Shown here piece by piece: positions 35,499 through 43,900 of a DNA stretch of 64,000 nucleotides. Position 1 is the stretch's first letter. Each line of letters begins with the position of its first letter. A program made the position numbers and the translations under genes. This DNA comes from Orrella daihaiensis (GTDB taxonomy: Bacteria; Pseudomonadota; Gammaproteobacteria; Burkholderiales; Burkholderiaceae_B). The notes below the pieces were generated by a model. The model did no database searches. It was not told the origin of the DNA and saw only the letters and a program-made list of their open reading frames with translations. Where the stretch lies: positions 1,054,001-1,118,000 of the forward strand of contig NZ_CP063982.1 of NCBI RefSeq assembly GCF_022811525.1. Direction: 5' to 3'.

Positions 35499-36590
35499 AT
35501 GTTGTGGGACATGCCCAACACCCATGAACTCCCGATTGCCAAGCGTATTGACTGGTTGCTCGATCTGGCGCGCCGTCATGGCGATGCTTATCGCAGTCCA
35601 GAGGCGACGCTGGCGCGCAAGCGGTACTTAAGCCGCCACACCACGGCCATGGTGGCGCTTAAGTGCATGGATGGCCGCATCAACATCCCGGTGGCCACCC
35701 AGACACCAACCGGCATCGTGATGCCGTTTCGCAACCTCGGTGGCATGTTCAACCTGGGCTGGCCTCACTTGGGCGAGGTGTTGCAGCACCACGTCATGTC
35801 CATGATCGGGCAGGGCAGGCGGGTGGTGTTGCTGATCACCTACCACTACTCCAAAGGTGAGCCCAAGCGTGGATGTGCAGGGTTCGGTTACAACAAGCAA
35901 GCAAGCCTGGATCACACCTGGGAAATTCGCGAGCAGGTATCGCACATCTTCGGTCAATCGCATGAGTCGGTGTATCCACTGGTGTGTGGCTTTGAAACCG
36001 ATGAAGATGCGATCACATTGCACTCAACCCCTAATGGCCCGACGCTGAACTTAGCTGATTGTGTGGGACTGACCGAGGATGAAGTCGCGGCCCAACTGTC
36101 AACTTTATTGCCTGATATGACCAGCGTGATGCGTGAGGACTTATTACCGTTGCTCATGGGCAATATTGAGCACCTGGCCAAGGTGCGTGAACAAAACGCC
36201 CGTCATGAACGACTGCTAGACATCGAGCATCGTGAATGGATGATTTGTCTGGGGCGTGGCTTTGATTGGCTGCACACACCAAACCTGGCCTTGATCATCG
36301 GACCCTATAGCCCAAACCTCGCACACCCGATACGCACCGCGGCTGACATCATTGCCGGCAACATGCGGGCCGGGCGCATTCCCGATGATGGATTCCTGTT
36401 GTTGGCCTCTGTGCCGTTTGATGCCATTGGGGTTGATCGGGCGCGCGCCGAATTAAAGGCCACCTTCCTGGCCAACTTTGCGGCACAGGTGATCACAGAA
36501 CACTTGCCTGATCTGGCTAAAACCATGCATGCCCGCACGGCGGTGCTTGACTGGCACTCGCGTCGTCTGGAATTGCTGGGTAAGCACTGA
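35499..36590 (+). CDS. CsoSCA-like (carboxysomal-type, divergent beta-class) carbonic anhydrase family protein
   Basis: A 363-residue cytosolic protein. Its core pattern is that of beta-class carbonic anhydrases in the carboxysomal CsoSCA variant: LKCMDGR gives Cys56, Asp58 and Arg60 (C-x-D-x-R), and TYHYSKGEPKRGCAGFGY gives His116 and Cys126. The ~10-residue gap between the zinc His and Cys, instead of the H-x-x-C of ordinary beta enzymes, is the hallmark of CsoSCA (Cys173/His242/Cys253). It is shorter than CsoSCA (~515 residues) and lacks its N-terminal domain. It would hydrate CO2 to bicarbonate if active. No carboxysome or RuBisCO gene is in the window. The start is uncertain: 35499 or 35511. 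Neither has a strong Shine-Dalgarno. Confidence 0.65.
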   Translation: MLWDMPNTHELPIAKRIDWLLDLARRHGDAYRSPEATLARKRYLSRHTTAMVALKCMDGRINIPVATQTPTGIVMPFRNLGGMFNLGWPHLGEVLQHHVMSMIGQGRRVVLLITYHYSKGEPKRGCAGFGYNKQASLDHTWEIREQVSHIFGQSHESVYPLVCGFETDEDAITLHSTPNGPTLNLADCVGLTEDEVAAQLSTLLPDMTSVMREDLLPLLMGNIEHLAKVREQNARHERLLDIEHREWMICLGRGFDWLHTPNLALIIGPYSPNLAHPIRTAADIIAGNMRAGRIPDDGFLLLASVPFDAIGVDRARAELKATFLANFAAQVITEHLPDLAKTMHARTAVLDWHSRRLELLGKH

Positions 36591-36660
36591 TCGTCCGGTC
36601 AATCCAATCTAATCCTCTGTTGAATCGACGGGGCTAGCGCTAGGCCTTAATCTGCAACTG

Positions 36661-36696
36661 TGGGTTTGTCAGGGTCGCCACATAAAAAACAACCTG
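36661..36696. repeat. Direct repeat copy 1 (terminator-like module)
   Basis: A 36-base segment matching copy 2 (36771-36806) at 34 positions, centred on CAGGGTCGCCACATAAAAAA. It is followed at 36700-36735 by inverted arms GGTGGCA/TGCCACC. It reads as a degenerate duplicate of the terminator of the kinase gene. Confidence 0.75.
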
Positions 36697-36770
36697 TCAG
36701 GTGGCAAGTTCATCGGTGCGCCATGGCCTGCCACCTTATTTCACCGCGCGGCAAATGCCAAGCGTGAAGG

Positions 36771-36806
36771 TGGGTTAGCCAGGGTCGCCACATAAAAAAC
36801 AACCTG
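36771..36806. repeat. Direct repeat copy 2 (terminator-like module)
   Basis: The second copy, exactly 110 bases from the first. Its right end forms the descending part of the hairpin and U-tract of the minus-strand terminator. Confidence 0.75.
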
Positions 36807-36827
36807 GCACCAATTCTTTGGCAGGTT
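36792..36827 (-). terminator. Intrinsic terminator of the hybrid kinase gene
   Basis: On the minus strand, AACCTG (36827-36822) pairs with CAGGTT (36806-36801), with an inner CCAA/TTGG pairing and a small bulge. The hairpin is followed by GTTTTTTA. It overlaps the stop codon of the kinase gene. Confidence 0.75.
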
Positions 36828-39222
36828 ATTGTCCCAGATGACCCTTCAGTGACTGAATCACGTCAGCGAGTAACTTGCCCATGGCCGCAAGCTTGGCCGG
36901 GCTGTGTTGGGCATCGGTGTGTAACGAATGTTCAACCGCCGCGGCGGCCTGAGCCAATTCCAGCGCGCCGATTTGGCTAGCCGCGCCGCGTAGCGCGTGC
37001 GCTAAGCGCCCAGCCTCTTGAATGCTAGCGGCATCAATGCCTTGGTCGAGCACGGCGCCAATGCGGTCGTCTAGCCCTTCAAACTCCTCGACAAACACCC
37101 GGCACAAGCGATCAAACAGACGCCGGTTACCATCCATGGTGCGGTTCACATGCTCCCGGTCAACGCCGGCCAAGGCCGGCATGGGGTTCTCACCATCTTC
37201 TGTTATCGGAACCGGGTAATGCACCCGGCCAACTGCCACCAGAATCTGCTCAACCATCTGCTGGAAATCCACCGGTTTGGCCACGACATCGGCCATGCCC
37301 GCCTGGCGAGCACGGGCTTGTTGCTCGGCCAGCAACCCGGCGGTCATGGCCAGCACCGGCAAATGATTAAACTCGCGCATGGCACGAATATGACGCATGG
37401 CAGTGAGCCCATCCATGACCGGCATCTGCACATCCATCATGACGCAGTCAAATTGTTTGCCACGGTCTTTGTGACGGCGTAAGACCTCAAGGGCTTGTCT
37501 GCCATCGCTAGCTAGCTCGACCTGAGCTTGTTCACGCTCCAGGACTTCACAGATCAGGTCACGGATCGAGTCACTGTCATCCACCACCAGGATGTTCAGC
37601 CCCGCTAGCCTGGGGCCACGTTTGCGGGGCCCGAGGTGCTCGGTTTGATTTGGATCCAGTAACCAACTGGGCTTGGCATGTTGATCGATCGCCAATGACA
37701 ACTCAAACCAGAATTGACTGCCTTTGCCAGGTTCACTGATGACACCGATGCGGCCACCCATGAGCTCAACCAACTGCTTGCTAATGGACAGGCCCAGACC
37801 CGTGCCGCCGTGGCGGCGTGAGACGCCGGTGTCGGCTTGCACGAACGGCGTGAAGAGTTTTTGTAGTAGGTCTGAGTCTATGCCTGGTCCCGTATCAGTG
37901 ACTGAGGCACGCAGCTTCAGGAAAGTATCTGTTTGCTCGGCAATATCGAGCGTCACGGTGATGTTGCCGTGCTCGGTGAATTTAATGGCGTTACCCACCA
38001 GATTGGTTAGCACTTGCTCGATGCGGCGTTTGTCACCGATGACCGCGGGCGCTTTGTCCAGTGGTTGTTGTACCGACAGTTTGACGCCGGGTTTGGTGAT
38101 GGCGGTTTTAAAGGTCTGCAGGTGGTCAACGAGTTCGTCTAGTGCAAACGGCAGCTCTTCGGTGATCAGCTGACCTGCCTCAATCTTGGACATGTCCAGG
38201 ATGTCGTTGATGATGCCCAAGAGCAACTTGCCTGATGTTTGTATTTGGGTGACTTTGTCATGCTGTGACGGTTGCAAGTTGTCATCGGCCAACAGATCAG
38301 CCAAGCCCAGAATCGCGGTCAAGGGGGTTCTGATTTCATGGCTCATCTGCGTCAAGAAATCAGTTTTTAATCGTTCGAGCTCTTCGGCGCGCGCTTTGGC
38401 GCGCGCCAAGGCCTGTTCGGCTAATTTGCGTTCAGTGATGTCCGCAAGCACGCCCTCCCACACGGTCGAACCATCCGGTAGTGCGCGCGGCTTGGACTCG
38501 GCCGTGATCCAGCGGGTCTTGCCATTGACCACCAGGCGGGTTTCACCATAGAACGGCTCTTTGTTGGCAAACGCGCGGGCATTTAATTCCAGCCAGCGGT
38601 CATAGTCCTCGGGGTGCACGCAGGCAAAGCCTTTTAAGGGGTCGGCATAGGCTTCTTCCCGATTTAGGCCGCACAGCTCCAGAAACCGGGTGCTCATGAA
38701 CCGAAACTGCGCCAGACCGCCATCGGCTGGTTGCACCATGGTGTAGGTACCGACGGGCAAATTCTCGGTGAGCTCGTAGGCAGTGCGCTCTAGCTTGTAG
38801 CGCACGCTTTTAAGCTCGGCCTCGGTTTGACGCTGCGCGCTGATGTCTACAAATGTGACGATCACCAAGTTGCCGATGGCGCGTGCGCCAACAAGCACCG
38901 TTAACACCTCGCCTGATTGCGTGGTGATCTCCGCTTCGCGGTTAGCCACCATGCCGTGGGTTTTTAGGGCTTCATCAACCTCTTTGTCCCAGTCGTCATA
39001 GAGCTGAAACCGATAGGCCTCATCGGGGTAGGCCAGTTGCGCCCAGATTTCAACCGTGGGAATGTCGGCTGCCGTGTAACCAAACAGTCTGGTGAACAGA
39101 TCGTTAACCAGCAATATCGGTTGGGGGCGCTGTCTTGCCTCATAGACACTAGCGGCGACTGGCAGACCCGTCACCACCTGCGCCAATGTTTCCTCGAGGT
39201 TGCGCCGGTGGTGCTCTGTCAT
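36826..39222 (-). CDS. Soluble hybrid sensor histidine kinase (PAS-PAS-HisKA-HATPase-REC-HPt)
   Basis: A 798-residue hybrid kinase with no membrane segment, so it senses a cytoplasmic signal. Domain order: two PAS domains (~15-130 and ~150-265), HisKA with phospho-acceptor His295 (QMSHEIRTPLTAILG), and HATPase (~395-510; NLVGNAIKF N-box, DTGPGI and GGTGLGL boxes). A receiver follows (~542-660; acceptor Asp597 in MMDVQMPVMDG), then a C-terminal HPt domain with His742 (AHALRGAASQ). The frame runs upstream to 39408, but AGGA at ~7 bases before 39222 and the overlap otherwise created with the response-regulator gene favour this start. It lies 10 bases after the NarL-type regulator gene, so the two form an operon and probably a phosphorelay. 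Confidence 0.93.
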   Translation of the reverse strand: MTEHHRRNLEETLAQVVTGLPVAASVYEARQRPQPILLVNDLFTRLFGYTAADIPTVEIWAQLAYPDEAYRFQLYDDWDKEVDEALKTHGMVANREAEITTQSGEVLTVLVGARAIGNLVIVTFVDISAQRQTEAELKSVRYKLERTAYELTENLPVGTYTMVQPADGGLAQFRFMSTRFLELCGLNREEAYADPLKGFACVHPEDYDRWLELNARAFANKEPFYGETRLVVNGKTRWITAESKPRALPDGSTVWEGVLADITERKLAEQALARAKARAEELERLKTDFLTQMSHEIRTPLTAILGLADLLADDNLQPSQHDKVTQIQTSGKLLLGIINDILDMSKIEAGQLITEELPFALDELVDHLQTFKTAITKPGVKLSVQQPLDKAPAVIGDKRRIEQVLTNLVGNAIKFTEHGNITVTLDIAEQTDTFLKLRASVTDTGPGIDSDLLQKLFTPFVQADTGVSRRHGGTGLGLSISKQLVELMGGRIGVISEPGKGSQFWFELSLAIDQHAKPSWLLDPNQTEHLGPRKRGPRLAGLNILVVDDSDSIRDLICEVLEREQAQVELASDGRQALEVLRRHKDRGKQFDCVMMDVQMPVMDGLTAMRHIRAMREFNHLPVLAMTAGLLAEQQARARQAGMADVVAKPVDFQQMVEQILVAVGRVHYPVPITEDGENPMPALAGVDREHVNRTMDGNRRLFDRLCRVFVEEFEGLDDRIGAVLDQGIDAASIQEAGRLAHALRGAASQIGALELAQAAAAVEHSLHTDAQHSPAKLAAMGKLLADVIQSLKGHLGQ

Positions 39223-39232
39223 CGCTGTCCTG

Positions 39233-39910
39233 TTAGATAATGCCGTGTTCCTTGGCCTTGGATAAGGCCCGCAGACTGGATTTAACGCCAAGTTTACGGT
39301 AAAGGTTGCGCGTATGGGTCTGAACCGTGGTGAGCGATATTTGCATCGATTCCGCGGCCTCCTGATACGACTTGCCCAAGGCAAACTCACGCAGCAGGTC
39401 CAGTTCACGGGCGGTCAGGCGCTTGATGGGTGCATTGGGGTTGTCGCGCGCCGATTCGCGTCCGGCCAAACGCAGGAAATACCCGGCCAGCTTGGCACTA
39501 ATCGGGTTGATGCCATTGAGCATCTGTTCAATGGCCTTGGTGATCGAGAGCATGGTGTCGCCCTTGACCACATAGCCAATGGCACCGGCTCTGACGGCCT
39601 CAATCACGCGGCGCTCATCGGTGGCCACCGACACCACCATGATGGGTGTGCGTGGCGATACCTTCACCAATTCGCGAATGATTGTCAAACCATCGCCGTC
39701 AGGCAAGCCCAGATCAATGATGGCAATTTGGTACTTAGGGCCATTTACTTCAATACATTGCATGGCCTCGTGCATGGTGCGGCAAAGATCAATCTTGCTG
39801 CCAGACACGGCTTGCGTCATGCCCTCTCTGATCACCTCTTGAAAAAATCGGTCGTCCTCGACCACTAATGCGACGAAGTTTGAAGAGGAACTGCTAGCCA
39901 TGCTACTCAT
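39233..39910 (-). CDS. NarL/LuxR-type response regulator
   Basis: A 225-residue transcription regulator. The receiver domain (residues ~12-130) has the acidic pair EDD near residues 18-20 and phospho-acceptor Asp66 in AIIDLGLPDGDG. The C-terminal LuxR-type helix-turn-helix is LTARELDLLREFALGKSYQEAAESMQISLTTVQTHTRNLYRKLG (~160-205). It is the obvious output partner of the hybrid kinase encoded 10 bases downstream. It is divergent from the small unknown gene and giant adhesin across a 303-base gap with a 14-base palindrome, so it may control that locus. ATGs at 39910 and 39901 are both possible starts. The Ser run right after the start is not part of the receiver fold. Confidence 0.93.
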   Translation of the reverse strand: MSSMASSSSSNFVALVVEDDRFFQEVIREGMTQAVSGSKIDLCRTMHEAMQCIEVNGPKYQIAIIDLGLPDGDGLTIIRELVKVSPRTPIMVVSVATDERRVIEAVRAGAIGYVVKGDTMLSITKAIEQMLNGINPISAKLAGYFLRLAGRESARDNPNAPIKRLTARELDLLREFALGKSYQEAAESMQISLTTVQTHTRNLYRKLGVKSSLRALSKAKEHGII

Positions 39911-40213
39911 GAATATTGCCCAAAAGTTTTATTTTCTAGTTACATCAAACATTAAAGACAATCCTAAGGGTTTGTATATCACATGATCATGTGTGATCCA
40001 CATTAAATATGGGATTTTCTCGGCAGAACTTCGTAGTCACAATTTCAGTCGTACCTAAACAAATTGAGCGCTCGCGTCCAAATGTAGTTGTTCAAACAAG
40101 CTTGCGCTCTTGCGGCGAGGCATGTTGGCACCTGCAAAAAACACATTAACCAAGATGTGTGGTTAATGCCAGCGGTTTGTAGAGATTTGTTGTTTAACGA
40201 TTGAGGTTAATGA
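39911..40213. other. Divergent control region between response regulator and adhesin locus
   Basis: 303 bases, AT-richer than the flanking genes, without a gene. It contains the perfect palindrome at 39980-39993 and must carry promoters for both directions. Confidence 0.5.
39980..39993. promoter_or_regulatory. 14-base perfect palindrome, operator candidate
   Basis: CACATGATCATGTG is its own reverse complement and is flanked by further TGTGATC-like half-sites. It lies ~70 bases before the response-regulator start and ~220 bases before the small gene, a plausible dimer-binding site for the adjacent regulator. Confidence 0.45.
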
Positions 40214-40708
40214 ATGACTACTGCTGTCCAATCCGCAAAACCAGACACCAAGAAAGCGGTGGCTGCGCCATCCAGTAATCCAGATCCAGATACGTCAGCG
40301 AATGTTTCCAACAATTCCGAAGTAAATCAAACGGCTTCTGCTGAAAACGCGAACAAGAGCACTGACTTAACTGGGCGTGCAGTGTTTGCTGTGGAGACAA
40401 CTGCTGCAGGTGTGGTGGTACGCACGGCATTTTTGACTGAGGACAACCGCCTGCTCAATATGCCCGCGGTATTTCCCGACATGCTTTACGCCCTGAACGT
40501 GGTGGACGATTTACGCCAGCAGGTGATTCAGCACTTTTCTCAGGCGGCGCAAGTGGGTGCGCAGGTGATTGCCAATCAGTTGCGCGAGCAGCAACAGCAA
40601 ACCCAGGTGCAGGCCCCAGCACAAACCGAAGCAAATACCCGAATCGAACCAAACACCGATGACAGAGTCGGTCAGGAGAAGGCGCTAGAGGCACAAGGTA
40701 GATCTTAA
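40214..40708 (+). CDS. Hypothetical protein upstream of the giant adhesin
   Basis: A 164-residue protein I do not recognise. Residues 1-50 are low-complexity (Ala/Ser/Asn/Thr/Pro). A likely folded core occupies ~54-130: a beta-rich part (GRAVFAVETTAAGVVVRTAFLTEDNRLLNMPAVFPDM) and then a helix (LNVVDDLRQQVIQHFSQAAQVGAQVIANQLREQQQQ). The tail is Gln/Ala/Glu-rich and disordered. There is no signal peptide or membrane segment, so it should be cytosolic. GAGG lies about 8 bases before the ATG. It is the only gene between the two-component system and the adhesin, on the adhesin's strand, 255 bases upstream. This suggests a regulatory or export-assisting partner, but that is context alone. Confidence 0.65.
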   Translation: MTTAVQSAKPDTKKAVAAPSSNPDPDTSANVSNNSEVNQTASAENANKSTDLTGRAVFAVETTAAGVVVRTAFLTEDNRLLNMPAVFPDMLYALNVVDDLRQQVIQHFSQAAQVGAQVIANQLREQQQQTQVQAPAQTEANTRIEPNTDDRVGQEKALEAQGRS

Positions 40709-40858
40709 GTATGTCGGTATAGCAAAAGCAATACAGCAAGCAACACCGCTCACTACCCCCACAAGGGATGGTGGGCTCAAGTAGCAAACGGTCTGGCAAG
40801 CAAAGATCTGTAACAGAGGACGTGCAGTAGTGAACATAGTGGTAACAGGCACCACGCA

Positions 40859-40876
40859 TTGCACTCAAAAGTGCAA
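40859..40876 (+). other. Small perfect hairpin in the adhesin leader
   Basis: TTGCACT and AGTGCAA arms enclose a CAAA tetraloop. No U-run follows, so it is not a terminator. It sits ~90 bases before the adhesin start and may shape the leader RNA. Confidence 0.5.
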
Positions 40877-40943
40877 CTGTCCGCCGCAGCGACTGGCAGC
40901 TAGTCAGGCGTTGTGGCTGTTTGCGTTCGTGCCTAACCGACTA

Positions 40944-40960
40944 ACCGGGGAGGGCCCGGT
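40944..40960 (+). promoter_or_regulatory. Ribosome-binding site in a hairpin loop before the adhesin
   Basis: ACCGGG (40944-40949) and CCCGGT (40955-40960) form a 6-bp GC-rich stem whose 5-base loop is GAGGG. The Shine-Dalgarno GGAGGG (40949-40954) thus lies in the loop and upper stem, 9 bases before the ATG. Such a structure could make translation depend on melting or on an RNA-binding protein such as CsrA, which favours GGA in hairpin loops. Confidence 0.65.
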
Positions 40961-40963
40961 GAG

Positions 40964-43900
40964 ATGAACCACGTCTACCGCGTTATCTTTAACCGGGTCT
41001 TGGGTGTTTGGCAGGCGGTGACCGAACTTGCCAAAAGCCAAGGCAAGATCGGCGGCAGCGTGCGCCGCCATGCCAGAAAGCTGGCAGCACTGACCGCTTT
41101 GGCGACAGGTTCAGGTGCGATGGCGCAACCCGCGCCCACTCAATTGCCCCAAGGCGGGCAAGTGCAGGCCGGTCGCATCACGATCCAGCAGTCTGGCGCA
41201 CAGATGCAGATCAACCAAGCCAGTCAAAAGGGCATCATTAACTGGCAGCAGTTCAATGTGGGTAAAGATGCCAGTGTGCGCTTTAACCAGCCCAATGCAG
41301 ATGCGGCGACCTTAAACCGAGTTAATTCAGTCACTGCCTCACAGATCCATGGCCAGATCAGTGCCGTGGGTAAAGTATTCTTGCTCAACAGCAGCGGCGT
41401 GGTGTTTGGTCCCACTGCCCGGGTTGAAGTCGGCAGCCTGGTTGCCGGCGCCATGAAAATCACCGACCGTGACTTCCTGGACGGCAACTACAAATTCACC
41501 GACGGCAAGGGCATTGTCACCAACCAGGGTGAGTTGACCGCCGAAGAAGGCGGACTGATTGCGCTCTTGGCCCCACAAGTCATTAACGAAGGCATTATCC
41601 GCGCCAAGAAAGGCACGATTGTGCTGGCAGCCGGTGAAGCGATTACGCTGACCAATGAGGCCAGTGGCATCACCGTCGTCGTCGAGAAAGGCACCCTAGA
41701 CGCGCTGGTAAAAAATAAACACCTCGTCTCAGCCTCCGATGGCCGGGTGTTCATGAGCGCACAGGCAGCCCACAGTCTGGCCCGTGCCGTGGTGTCTAAC
41801 ACGGGTACTGTAGAAGCCCGTCGGGCAGTCAAAGGCAAAGGCGGTGTGATTCGTCTAGAAGGCAACACGGTTGAAGTCGCCGGCACCCTCGATGCTTCAA
41901 GCGCAACAGGCAAGGGTGGCCAGATCAAGGTCTTGGGTGACAACATCCAGATCAAGGGCAAGGCAAACGTTGCCAAGAAAGCTAACCAAAACAACACCAC
42001 AAGCACCAACACCACCACACCAAAAACAACCACCAATACCTCAGACCAAACCATCATCACCGCAAGCGGTGCCACGGGTGGCGGTGAAATCCTGATCGGT
42101 GGTAACTACCTGGGCAAAGGCCCAGAGCGTAACGCCAAGACAGTCCGTATCGACAAAAACACCCTGATTTCTGCTGACGCCACCGAAAACGGTGACGGTG
42201 GCCGCATCATCGTCTGGTCAGACGAATCCACCCGCTTTGAAGGCAGGATCACCGCCCGCGGTGGTGAGGAAGGTGGCGATGGCGGCTTTGTCGAGACGAG
42301 TTCGAAGAAACAACTGATTGTGACCGGTACGGTCAGCACCGCTGCACCCAAGGGCAAGGCCGGTCAATGGCTCTTAGACCCTGAGGATGTGGAGATCGGG
42401 TCTGAGGAAACTAGCTTAGAAGAAACATCAGAAGACACATCTAGCGAGAGCAGTGCAGAGAGCACCGAGGAAACCTCCTCGGGAGAGACTGTAGCAAAAG
42501 AGAGCAATTCGGAAGAAACTGCGGCTGAAGAAAGCAGTTCAGAAGAAACCGCGGCTGAAGAAACCACAGCAGAAGCAAGTGAATCCGGTCAAGCCAGCGA
42601 CACTGGCGAAGATGATGAGGAAGATGGCGAGCAAGCAAGTGCTTCCTCAACTGAGACTGCAGCAGAGTCAGCGACTGAAACAGAGACTGAAGCCGCGACT
42701 GATTCAGCGACTGAACAAGAGACTCAAGTAGAGGCGCTTGACGCAAGTGCTGCAACAGATTCGGCCACGGATGCTAGCGCTGAGGACAGCACGGACACCA
42801 GCACTGATAGCAACACCGACGACGGCAAATCCTTCATCAGCGCGGACTCGGTACAACAGGCTTTAGACGAAGGCACCGATGTGACTGTGCTCTCGACCGG
42901 TGAGGTTACGGGTGAAGAGTCGGTGCAGCAGTCAGAGGGTACAGACAGCACAAACTCAACCCAAGGCACCCTGACGGTGATTGCCAATGCCACGGATACC
43001 GAAGCGGCATTGCAAGATAGTCAAACCAGCGCAGAGCCATTGACAACCGATGTCACGCCTAGCACTGAGTCAGTACTTGAAACCCCATCTTCCAACCTGA
43101 CACTGGCCACCGGTGACGGTGAGGACTACACCCTGTACTTGGATGGCGAGGATCTGTTCCTGAGCCAAATCCAGAATGATCTGGCAGGCCGGGATGTGGT
43201 GATTGAGGCTTGCTCAGTCAGTTGCTCGGTAGACAAGGTTGGCAACATCTACATTGACATGCTCTCTGGCATCCAGAGTCTACAGGTTAGAGCGCCTTCG
43301 AGTGTGACGCTAAACGGCTCTATTCAAGTCAGTGGTAGTCTATCGCTGTCTTCCAGTCTCATTCTGGGTAGCCAGAACATCTCGATTGCGGCTGGCTCGC
43401 TAGATCTTGCTGCTCCCATCATCGTGGCCGATGCGGTCAAGGCCGCTGGTGGTGCGCAGCTATCGATCGCTGCTTCAGATCCCGGTGCCTCGATCCGGGT
43501 GGGTGCTGAGGTGCCTGCGCCAATCAATACAACACCGGTCAATACAGTACTCACCACTCCCGAACCAACGGCAACGGTCACAGCAGAACCGGTGAGTAGT
43601 CCGGTGACCGCCGATCCGGTGGTGACATCACCGACATCAACAACACAGACGACAACAGATATCGCTGCGGTTGAATCAACCGCATCAGATGCAACGAACA
43701 CTTCAATAACTACTGCAACAACGACTACTGCAACCACTGCAGCTAACGCCACTGCTACAGCACCGACCTCCACCGAACCTCCACGCGAACTGGTGATCGG
43801 TGGCAAGACACTGGAATACATTAGCAGTGCTGATCTGGCGGGTTTAACGATTGGTGGGGTGTCCCAAGCCGGTAACATCACGGTAGAAAGCAGTGTCAGT

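Noticed and set aside
36661..36806. Insertion-sequence ends or a MITE
   Set aside because: The two copies are direct, without terminal inverted repeats or target duplications, and one overlaps a functional terminator.
40709..40963. Cyclic-di-GMP riboswitch in the adhesin leader
   Set aside because: I could not find the conserved GEMM core or its tetraloop/receptor pattern; only simple hairpins are visible.
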